Assembly: GCF_021018805.1 (NCBI RefSeq)
Contig: NW_026961087.1
Location: 90,838 to 154,837, forward strand
Direction of reading: 5' to 3'
Length of the DNA stretch: 64,000 nt
Origin: Prinia subflava
Taxonomy: Eukaryota > Chordata > Aves > Passeriformes > Cisticolidae
This document shows, in pieces, positions 9,638 to 15,967 of the stretch; within the stretch, counting starts at the first letter, position 1; each line of letters begins with the position of its first letter. Both the position numbers and the translations under genes were made by a program. The notes under the pieces are model-generated. The model worked only from the letters and a program-made list of their open reading frames with translations. It made no database searches and was not told the DNA's origin.

Positions 9638-12355
9638 CTAAGGAGGATCTTTCTCTTCCATCCGGCGGCGTCTTCTCTTCGAAGCATCAGTCACTTGCTT
9701 CTCGTCCCCGTCTGCTGGAGCTGGATTTTTGGGGACAAAAGGTTTCACCCACTTCTGGGGAATCCACCGAGGGCCTGAGGGAGTAGCCACACATGCATAG
9801 CCACGACCCCAGGTCACAAGCTCATAGGGACCTCTGGTTTCCCAAGTTTCAGGATCCCTAATCAAAACCGGTGGACGCTGAGACAATTTAAACTGATCAC
9901 CACTGTTAAAATGACGTACCACAGGTGGACTCATGTTTTCAAATGAACAGTTTAGAAAATTGATGGTGAACATGGCTTTGCAGAGCTTCTGCTGTGGTGT
10001 CATCCACGAAGCCGAGCAGTTCTGCCTAGCCAGAACCTGTTTGAGCGTCTGGTGTGCATGCTCGATCACAGCTTGACCTGTGGGGGAGTGAGGGATGCCA
10101 GTTTTATGCTCCACTCCCCACTGCTGGACAAATTCTAGGAACTCCTTGGACACATACCCTGGGCCGTTATCAGTTTTGATTGTTTTTGGAATTCCCAACA
10201 CTGCAAAGGCTTGCACTAGGTGTTGCTTGGCATGTATGGATTTTTCTCCTGCGTGTGCAGAGGCATACACTGCACCTGAATATGTGTCAATGCTCACATG
10301 AACATATTTGAGGCGACCAAAACTAGGAATGTGTGTGATGTCTGTTTGCCATACCTCACAGCTGCCCAGGCCCCTGGGGTTCACCCCCATGCCCATCGAT
10401 GGCATGACCTGGAGCTGGCAGTTCGGACAGGTACCTACAATGGCTCGAGCCTGGCTCCGTGTTAGTTGGAATTGTCGGATCAGGGCTGGCACATTTTGAT
10501 GGTAATGTTGGTGACTCAGTTTTGCCTGCTGGAAGACATCAGGGAGATGTGCCTTTTCAACTGGGGCAGCAAGGCAGTCTGCCTGGCGATTCCCCTCTGC
10601 GATCTCACCTGGCAAATCAGTGTGTGACCTCACATGCATCACGTAAAACGGGTGCTGTCGATGAGAAACCAAATAGATTAGCTTTGAAAGCAACCTGAAG
10701 AGATGTTCATTCTCTATTTCTTTGAGCACAGCCTGCTCCGCTCTGGACACTACTCCCGCCACATATGCAGAGTCAGTCACCAAATTGATTGGTTCTGAGA
10801 ACTTCTCAAAAGCTCTTACCACTGCGGCCAGTTCAGCCACTTGGGGGGATCCCTCCACAAACTCAACATCAGCTTCCCAATGCTGAGTCCGTGGGTTCCT
10901 CCAAGTCACGACGGACTTGTTTGAAGTACCCGATGCGTCTGTGAAGACTGTGAGAGCTTTGAGTGGTCTCCGACTCCTTTTCTCATGAGGAATAAGGTGG
11001 AATTCCTCATTGAACAACTTGTGGGACGGGGCATGGACTGATATTTGTCCCCTGTAGCTGTCCAGAGATAGTTGGAGACTGGCATTGCTCTGCAGCAAAT
11101 GCTCAAACATCTCTTTGGTCAATCTCTCAGGAGAGTTCTTTCCCTCCTCTGAAAGTCTGACCGGGAGGTGAATGCATGCAAAGTCACAACCTGCCAATTC
11201 ACACAATCTTACCCTGGCCTTCCGAATCAGCTGTGCTATCAGCTCCTGTGGCTCTGTGATGGTCTTGGATCTTTGGTGGGAGAGGAAAACCCACTCTATT
11301 ATCAACAGTGAATCTCTCTCTTCCTCGATCCACTGAAAGATCAAGCCATGCAGGTGTGGCAGTTTTCCTAGAACAATAAACTGGAAAGGCACCTTTGGCT
11401 CACACCGGTGAGCCTGTCTCTCTGACAAGGCTTTTTGTACCTTTTCGATTGCTGTCTTCGCCTCTGGGGTCAGCTCCCTGGGAGACGTCAGCTCCTTCTC
11501 CCCCTTCAATAAATTGAAGAGGGGTTCTAGATCTTGATTTGTGAGGCCTAGCCAGGGTCTTACCCAATTCAAGGACCCACACAGGGAGTGGAGATCTGCT
11601 AGAGTTTTTGGATTGCAACCAATTTCTAAGCTCTGTGGAACAACAGTCCTTGCACTGATTTGCAAGCCCAGGTATTTCCAAGGTGGCATCCTTTGAACCT
11701 TGTCCTCCTGTAATTGAAATCCAGCAGAGGTTAAAACTTTAACCACTAGGTCAAGCGTGTGTTGGAGTATAGAGTCATTGGGGCCACACACTAGCACATC
11801 ATCCATGTAGTGAAGGATGATGGCTTCTTTTCTCTGTGCGCGTATTGGAGACAGTAATGAGGCTACATATTGTTGGCATATAAAAGGACTCGATTTGAGA
11901 CCCTGGGGAAGGACCCTCCAGTGATAACGCTTCATTGGGGCCTGTCTATTGACAGTGGGAACTGAGAAGGCAAACCTAGGGGCATCTTCAGGGTGCAATG
12001 GAATTTGGAAAAAACAGTCCTTGATGTCTAAGACAGCCAATTTCCAATCTCGGGGGAGCATTGTTGGAGTGGGCATCCCTGGTTGGAGGGGTCCCATGTC
12101 TTCTACTATTTTGTTAATTTCTCTTAGATCATGGAGCAACCTCCACTTATCCTTTCCCGGTTTCTTTATCACAAAGATCGGGAAATTCCAGGGGCTAGTT
12201 GTCTCCACAATGTGTCCCTGAGCCAATTGCTCTTCCACGAGTTTTTCCAGCGCCTTGAGCTTTTCTTTACTCAAAGGCCACTGTGCTACCCATCTGGGGT
12301 TGTTTTCTAACCACTTTAACTTCTGGGTAGGGCGCTCCACAGTGGCTACTTGCAA
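9638..12355 (-). CDS. pol: Pol: reverse transcriptase, RNase H and integrase, intact
   Basis: The product copies genomic RNA into DNA and inserts it into the host chromosome. The frame is entered by a -1 frameshift from pro; the first codon after the slip is TTG at 12355, so no start codon is needed. Numbering from there: RT spans about 20-300, with catalytic Asp110 (AVLDIKD), LPQGLKSSP at 149-157 and YMDD at 183-186. RNase H has Asp473 (FTDASG), Glu508, Asp528 (TDSAYV), His578 and Asp593. Integrase has an HHCC zinc site (His615/His619 with Cys643/Cys646) and a D,D-35-E triad at Asp672, Asp729 and Glu765. A C-terminal DNA-binding segment holds TWGRGYACV (848-856). All catalytic residues are present, and 905 residues is normal for class II Pol. 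The protein ends in an unusual RRRRR tail (894-898). pol does not overlap env. Confidence 0.96.
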   Translation of the reverse strand: MQVATVERPTQKLKWLENNPRWVAQWPLSKEKLKALEKLVEEQLAQGHIVETTSPWNFPIFVIKKPGKDKWRLLHDLREINKIVEDMGPLQPGMPTPTMLPRDWKLAVLDIKDCFFQIPLHPEDAPRFAFSVPTVNRQAPMKRYHWRVLPQGLKSSPFICQQYVASLLSPIRAQRKEAIILHYMDDVLVCGPNDSILQHTLDLVVKVLTSAGFQLQEDKVQRMPPWKYLGLQISARTVVPQSLEIGCNPKTLADLHSLCGSLNWVRPWLGLTNQDLEPLFNLLKGEKELTSPRELTPEAKTAIEKVQKALSERQAHRCEPKVPFQFIVLGKLPHLHGLIFQWIEEERDSLLIIEWVFLSHQRSKTITEPQELIAQLIRKARVRLCELAGCDFACIHLPVRLSEEGKNSPERLTKEMFEHLLQSNASLQLSLDSYRGQISVHAPSHKLFNEEFHLIPHEKRSRRPLKALTVFTDASGTSNKSVVTWRNPRTQHWEADVEFVEGSPQVAELAAVVRAFEKFSEPINLVTDSAYVAGVVSRAEQAVLKEIENEHLFRLLSKLIYLVSHRQHPFYVMHVRSHTDLPGEIAEGNRQADCLAAPVEKAHLPDVFQQAKLSHQHYHQNVPALIRQFQLTRSQARAIVGTCPNCQLQVMPSMGMGVNPRGLGSCEVWQTDITHIPSFGRLKYVHVSIDTYSGAVYASAHAGEKSIHAKQHLVQAFAVLGIPKTIKTDNGPGYVSKEFLEFVQQWGVEHKTGIPHSPTGQAVIEHAHQTLKQVLARQNCSASWMTPQQKLCKAMFTINFLNCSFENMSPPVVRHFNSGDQFKLSQRPPVLIRDPETWETRGPYELVTWGRGYACVATPSGPRWIPQKWVKPFVPKNPAPADGDEKQVTDASKRRRRRMEEKDPP

Positions 12356-13215
12356 AAATCCTGGGGTGTTTTAGGAATGACCAATCGGACTCCCCACTGA
12401 GACATGGTGTCCCTCCCCCACAGTGGGGCGTTATAATCTGCTACGAAAGGACGGACATTCGCCACCTTTCCATCAGGTCCCTCAATTTGCACCACGTTTT
12501 TCGAAATCCTTGCCATTGAGATTCCTCCTATGCCCTGAAGTTTGCCTGCCACCGGCTCTAATTCCCAATTTGAAGGCCACATGCTTTGTGGCAATACGGT
12601 GACCTGAGCTCCGGTGTCGAGTACTCCCGCCACTTGGAGGCGCTCTGATCCACAAGTAATGTTGCACATCATAGAGGGTTTAGGTTCCCCCACCACCTCT
12701 GTCCAGTAGACCTCTGGTGATTTACCGTCTGCTGTGATCTCTGCTGGAACCGGAATGGCTTGGGCAAGAATCTGCCCCGCTATCAGATAAAAGGGTGGGT
12801 GCAAACAACGAGCCAACAACATGAGGCCTATTATTTTTCCCTTTATGGTCATGGGAGCTATCTCAATTTCCAAGGGTGTGTGTGCTGTGTCCCCAATAAC
12901 AAAATACTCACTGTCCAATCCCACGTGGTAAACCGTCAGGTCCTGTGAGATGTTAGACAGGTCAACTGTTATAACCATCCACTCAGTAGATCTGAAATGG
13001 AAACCTTTGGTAGTTACAAGTCTAAAACGGCCAAGTGGCTGCCAAACCTTGTTAGTTGAGCATTTAACATTTACATTTTTCTGCACCCCCACACCCCGTG
13101 ACCTGCCCTCCCCCCCCTTTTTCTTTAAGAGAGAAGCTTTTGCCAATGTGAGTCCTGCTACATTTATATCTTTGCGCGTTGTAGTATCAACCGCGGGCAC
13201 GCGCTGTGAATTCAG
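12346..13215 (-). CDS. pro: Pro: degenerate dUTPase-like segment plus aspartic protease
   Basis: The retroviral protease cuts Gag and Gag-Pro-Pol into mature proteins. The frame is -1 to gag and open across the slip site; its first codon after slippage is CTG at 13215. No ATG start is needed; a GTG at 13200 is used here for numbering. Residues about 90-153 resemble the C-terminal half of a betaretroviral dUTPase: GLDSEY (94-99), then a hydrophobic strand and GQILAQAIPVP (142-152). The usual N-terminal dUTPase motifs are not clear, so this enzyme is probably inactive. The protease follows, with active-site LDTGAQVTVLP (Asp195), flap GIGG (223-226) and the C-terminal WGRD (261-264). There is no G-patch after the protease, unlike several betaretroviruses. 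The stop lies just after the pro-pol slip site. Confidence 0.92.
   Translation of the reverse strand: MNSQRVPAVDTTTRKDINVAGLTLAKASLLKKKGGEGRSRGVGVQKNVNVKCSTNKVWQPLGRFRLVTTKGFHFRSTEWMVITVDLSNISQDLTVYHVGLDSEYFVIGDTAHTPLEIEIAPMTIKGKIIGLMLLARCLHPPFYLIAGQILAQAIPVPAEITADGKSPEVYWTEVVGEPKPSMMCNITCGSERLQVAGVLDTGAQVTVLPQSMWPSNWELEPVAGKLQGIGGISMARISKNVVQIEGPDGKVANVRPFVADYNAPLWGRDTMSQWGVRLVIPKTPQDFCK
12355..12361 (-). promoter_or_regulatory. pro-pol -1 frameshift site (G GAT TTT)
   Basis: In the pro frame the viral strand reads CAG GAT TTT TGC AAG TAG. The heptamer GGATTTT differs only in its last base from the mouse mammary tumour virus pro-pol site. Slipping back one base gives GGA TTT TTG and enters the pol frame at 12355. 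The pro stop is two codons downstream. Confidence 0.85.
13174..13204 (-). promoter_or_regulatory. Candidate stem-loop downstream of the gag-pro slip site
   Basis: GCGCGT (13204-13199) and ACGCGC (13179-13174) on the viral strand are exact complements, separated by 19 bases. The stem begins 10 bases after the slippery heptamer, slightly farther than usual. Loop bases could form a second stem and so a pseudoknot, but I cannot fold it here. Confidence 0.5.
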
Positions 13216-15008
13216 TTTTTTTGTTTGTTGGATTTCTTCTGCTTCTGGGTCTGAGGGCAGGATCTGGCGAAGTGTCCTGGTTTCTTGCAGCGGAGGCAGA
13301 TGATGCGCTGCAGCTGGTCTGGTGGCATCTGCTGCCTGCTGGGGTGTGGTCCAGCAGGGGCTGTATGCTGTGGGTGTGTTGTTCCAGGGTGTCTTTCAGT
13401 TGTGCAGAACAATTCTGCCCGTCTGGAACAAGCTTCTATCATCTGGGACAGAGTAGGTGGTGGGTCCAAGGGTAAAGTGAGGATAATTCTACGACAGGTC
13501 TCATTAGCATTTCTTTGAGCCATCTCTTTGATCAGCTCTGCCTGCACCACGGGATCTGGTATTTGGTGTTCCACCTGTGTCCTCAGACGATCAACAAACT
13601 GTAAGAAATTCTCCGTAGGAAATTGTTTAACATTAACATAACTTCCTTTCCCTTCCCTTGATGGTAGCTGATAAAACATTTTCTCTGCAACATTGCTAAT
13701 CCTAAGTAAAATTTGTTTGGATAATACTCGGGTTTGTTTTTCAGGGCAAGCCCATGCACCCTCACCACACAGATGTTCAAATGTAACATCATTATTCTCA
13801 GTGTCTTTAGCCATATTAGGGTTTTGCTGAATCTCCTGTAAAAGTGTTCTTAAAGCTCTTTTCCACATATTGTCCCACAGATCATACTCTGAGGGAGATA
13901 ACAGACACCTGAATAAGTCCTTAATATCATTAGGGACCATTTCATTAGAATCAAATGTGGCTCTAAACATCCCTTTAAAGATGGGGGTGTCCCTGCCAAA
14001 CTCACGTTGTACTTTACATAGTTCTTTCTTGTCTTGGTAGGAGAGTGGCTGGTATTGCCGAGAACCCTGCCTTTTGCCTACATATGCTACTGGAGCTACA
14101 GAGAAAATGGGTTCATCTGCATTCGCCAAGGGTCTGGAAGCTGCTGCCGGACCCCCCGTGTCTGGGGATACCGGGGTTACAGTGTTATCAGTCCCTTGTG
14201 GGTGGGGAAGGAAAAGCGTGCTCTGTCCGTGCTGGCTGGGCAGCCCAGGCTGTCCCCCTCCCCCCGCCGTGTGGCAATCATACCCCCCGCTGTGGCCGTG
14301 CAGGGTGTGGGGGGCGGCCCTCTCCCTGCTGCCGGGGAGGCAGGAGGAGGAGGAGCCGGCCCCCCCTGAGCCGCCGCAGCAGCCGGGAAGGAGGCATGGG
14401 GAGGAGGGGTGGGGTGGGGCTGCCGGAGGCCAGCAGGGGTTGGCACAGGGGTATGGGATGGGGGCGGGGGCAGAGGGAGGGGGTTGGGAGGGGAAGGGGT
14501 CGTGGGGGGAGGGTCGGGGCACATGGCAGCCGCCATTGTTATCAGCCACGTGGAGGGGGTCCCTAAGGGACCCTGCCGCCTCGCAGAAGTCCCGGGCCGC
14601 CCCTGCCCCCCCGCCGTGATCCTGAGGAGAGAAACTGGCTTTGTTAAAAGGATCCCGGGACAAAGGTAAACCCGGGTATAAAGGTGGATCAGAGGGGGGA
14701 TTACATGGGGTAAGTTTTTTCTCCTGGCTGGGTTTGTTTAACTCTAACAGATGGTTACGAGCTTGCAAAAATATTGGGATAAATACAGAAACGGCGTGAT
14801 CATTATTTTGGACTTTATCTGTGATTACCGTACCCACGTAATCCCAAAATGAAACAGTATCTATCTGCAGTAATTCAGCTTCAGTAAATTCATGTTCTAA
14901 CCAGCGAACAAAACGTTTTTGCAGCCTTTTGGAAATTTTAACGTTAATTAAAAGGTCCTGGAGTTGTTTTAATATACTCTTTTGAGGAGCTGATAGCTGC
15001 ATGCCCAT
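13212..15008 (-). CDS. gag: Gag polyprotein (matrix, proline-rich linker, capsid, nucleocapsid), intact
   Basis: Gag (598 residues) assembles the virus particle at the membrane. The ATG at 15008 has a strong context (A at -3, G at +4) and gives MGMQLS, a myristoylation signal with Gly2 and Ser6. Matrix covers about 1-95. PPLY (108-111) is a PPxY-type late-budding motif. Residues ~140-290 form a low-complexity linker rich in Pro, Gly, Ala and, unusually, Cys; another frame is open through much of this part. Capsid lies at about 315-535, with the major homology region near 462-481 (QFPTENFLQFVDRL). Nucleocapsid has a single CCHC zinc knuckle (Cys571-Cys584, CLRCKKPGHFARSC) and a Lys/Gln-rich tail. 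Most betaretroviruses have two knuckles. The stop TGA directly follows the A AAA AAC frameshift site, so a fraction of ribosomes continues into pro. Confidence 0.95.
   Translation of the reverse strand: MGMQLSAPQKSILKQLQDLLINVKISKRLQKRFVRWLEHEFTEAELLQIDTVSFWDYVGTVITDKVQNNDHAVSVFIPIFLQARNHLLELNKPSQEKKLTPCNPPSDPPLYPGLPLSRDPFNKASFSPQDHGGGAGAARDFCEAAGSLRDPLHVADNNGGCHVPRPSPHDPFPSQPPPSAPAPIPYPCANPCWPPAAPPHPSSPCLLPGCCGGSGGAGSSSSCLPGSRERAAPHTLHGHSGGYDCHTAGGGGQPGLPSQHGQSTLFLPHPQGTDNTVTPVSPDTGGPAAASRPLANADEPIFSVAPVAYVGKRQGSRQYQPLSYQDKKELCKVQREFGRDTPIFKGMFRATFDSNEMVPNDIKDLFRCLLSPSEYDLWDNMWKRALRTLLQEIQQNPNMAKDTENNDVTFEHLCGEGAWACPEKQTRVLSKQILLRISNVAEKMFYQLPSREGKGSYVNVKQFPTENFLQFVDRLRTQVEHQIPDPVVQAELIKEMAQRNANETCRRIILTLPLDPPPTLSQMIEACSRRAELFCTTERHPGTTHPQHTAPAGPHPSRQQMPPDQLQRIICLRCKKPGHFARSCPQTQKQKKSNKQKN
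13215..13221 (-). promoter_or_regulatory. gag-pro -1 frameshift site (A AAA AAC)
   Basis: In the gag frame the viral strand reads CAA AAA AAC TGA. This is the canonical slippery heptamer used at the gag-pro junction of mouse mammary tumour virus, placed right against the gag stop. The pro frame is open through it. Confidence 0.93.
14459..14520 (+). other. G-run-rich tract inside gag (plus strand)
   Basis: The plus strand carries many runs of three to six G separated by one to four bases, enough for several G-quadruplexes. On the viral RNA strand this is a C-rich stretch encoding part of the gag linker. The wider 14200-14640 region is far more GC-rich than the rest of the provirus and the satellite. 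Confidence 0.75.
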
Positions 15009-15410
15009 GATTCGATATTATTGAAAGCTATTAGCTCAAAATCCAGCCTCCAGCTGCTAAAGTCAGCTGTATGTAACTCCTGTGTCTCCTATAACCAGAG
15101 AGAACAGGCGGGGAAAACTCCGGGGCTGCGGTCACGCGTCCGCGCCGTTTCTCCAGCCCCGGTGGCACCGGGGGGGTCCCCGCAGCCATGCTTGGCCGAT
15201 GGGATACGTGCCCGGGCCGGGGTTTCCCCAAAAAGCAGGGCTCCTTGTGCGGAGCCGCCCCACGGGTCCGCGGGCTGCGGCAATCAGAAACGAAAGAAAA
15301 AAAAAAAAGAAAAAAAAATCGCCGCAGCAGGGTCCTAAAACCCACCCGCTGCTACTAGCAAAGGTAAAATTCCGCCCTCCCAGTTTGCGGTACCGATCAA
15401 ACGGAGGACT

Positions 15411-15418
15411 TTACCTGG
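15411..15418 (-). promoter_or_regulatory. Probable major splice donor
   Basis: The viral strand reads CCAG|GTAAAG, with the cut between 15415 and 15414. It is the best donor consensus I found in the leader and would pair with the acceptor at 9569 to make env RNA. Confidence 0.65.
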
Positions 15419-15619
15419 TCCGTGGTATCATATGCTGAGTCAGAGGCAACTGAAGGTCCTGTCTTTAGCTCACTCGTGACTGGGCAACCACAAGCTACGA
15501 GCTTATCCCTACCCACCTATAGCCACAAAATGTGGCCAAAGTGCCTAGGGTAGTTGAACTTCCCAAAGAGCTTTCAAGACTATGAAAGGTCTCCAGCTCC
15601 GCATGGGTTTCTAGAACTA

Positions 15620-15637
15620 AACCCACTTTGGGGGCCA
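15620..15637 (-). other. Primer binding site, tRNA-Lys(1,2)-like
   Basis: Two bases after the end of U5 the viral strand reads TGGCCCCCAAAGTGGGTT. This resembles the Lys1,2-type primer site of type D/betaretroviruses, with about four mismatches over the 18 or 19 positions. The match is imperfect, so the tRNA assignment is tentative. Confidence 0.7.
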
Positions 15638-15820
15638 ACTGACACAAACCTGTATCCCTCCAAGGGTCTCAGCTAGCTCAGCCCTTCTCAGGCCTAACAG
15701 GATTATATCAAGAAAGACAGGACAAGGATTCAAAAGAGGCTCTCTTACCCTTTTAGCTGCAAGTCCTTTATTCCAGGTTGATGTCCCGGGAGAGAGAGAG
15801 CTCCCGGGGGGCAGGGGACC

Positions 15821-15827
15821 CTTTATC
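15821..15827 (-). promoter_or_regulatory. TATA-like box (GATAAAG) in the 5' LTR
   Basis: The viral strand reads ctaaGATAAAGggtcc about 50 bases upstream of AATAAA. It is the only TATA-like element in a plausible position, but it is not a perfect match. Confidence 0.5.
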
Positions 15828-15863
15828 TTAGGGTCTCTGAGGGAGGGGCTAGCTGGCACACAG

Positions 15864-15868
15864 CCAAT
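15864..15868 (+). promoter_or_regulatory. CCAAT box in U3 (inverted relative to the virus)
   Basis: CCAAT reads on the plus strand (ATTGG in viral sense) about 40 bases upstream of the TATA-like box. Inverted CCAAT boxes, bound by NF-Y, are common in promoters. Confidence 0.5.
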
Positions 15869-15961
15869 GGGGTCAGAAGGGGAAGGAAGGGTCAGACTAC
15901 ATGACAGGAGTTCCAGGGGTCCCTGAGGGAGAAGAAACCATTTCCCCAGGGGGATGTAACA

Positions 15962-15967
15962 GTATTG
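15962..15967. repeat. Target-site duplication, right copy (gtattg)
   Basis: This repeats the six bases at 7819-7824 and continues directly into subunit C (gtattgcctagatgac), as expected after integration. Confidence 0.95.

Larger units (their letters stand above)
15009..15639 (-). other. Viral 5' leader between LTR and gag
   Basis: These 631 bases contain the PBS, the splice donor and, by analogy with other retroviruses, the RNA packaging region. The middle (about 15115-15290) is GC-rich. Near 15297-15318 the viral strand has a nearly pure T tract, TTTTTTTTCTTTTTTTTTTT, which is unusual in a retroviral leader. A 104-codon open frame (15345-15031) crosses it but begins at GTG, not ATG, and resembles no protein I know. 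Confidence 0.8.
7825..15961 (-). mobile_element. Complete endogenous retrovirus, class II (betaretrovirus-like), 8,137 bp
   Basis: The provirus lies on the minus strand and is bounded by two 322-bp LTRs that read as identical, each with TG...CA ends. A 6-bp target duplication flanks it. In viral order it holds PBS, splice donor, gag, pro, pol, splice acceptor, env and polypurine tract. gag, pro and pol are in three frames linked by two -1 frameshift signals, and pro carries a dUTPase-like segment before the protease. Both are betaretroviral traits. Env instead has the internal-fusion-peptide and CX6CC layout seen in alpharetroviruses. All four frames are open. Whether it makes infectious particles cannot be judged from sequence; the PBS differs from the expected tRNA match and the surface subunit is short. 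Confidence 0.97.
15640..15961 (-). repeat. 5' LTR (322 bp) with promoter
   Basis: This copy reads the same as 7825-8146 and lies upstream of the PBS in viral orientation, so it is the promoter-bearing 5' LTR. The ends are TG...CA. It includes a CCAAT box, a TATA-like box, an inverted repeat and AATAAA. Confidence 0.95.

Noticed and set aside
14034..14619. Long plus-strand open frames opposite gag
   Set aside because: They are products of the GC-rich, stop-poor linker region read on the antisense strand, with low-complexity Gly/Arg translations and no supporting signals.
15031..15345. 104-codon frame in the viral leader with a Phe-rich start
   Set aside because: It starts at GTG, its hydrophobic start comes from the T tract, and it has no recognisable domain. 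More likely a chance frame than an accessory gene.
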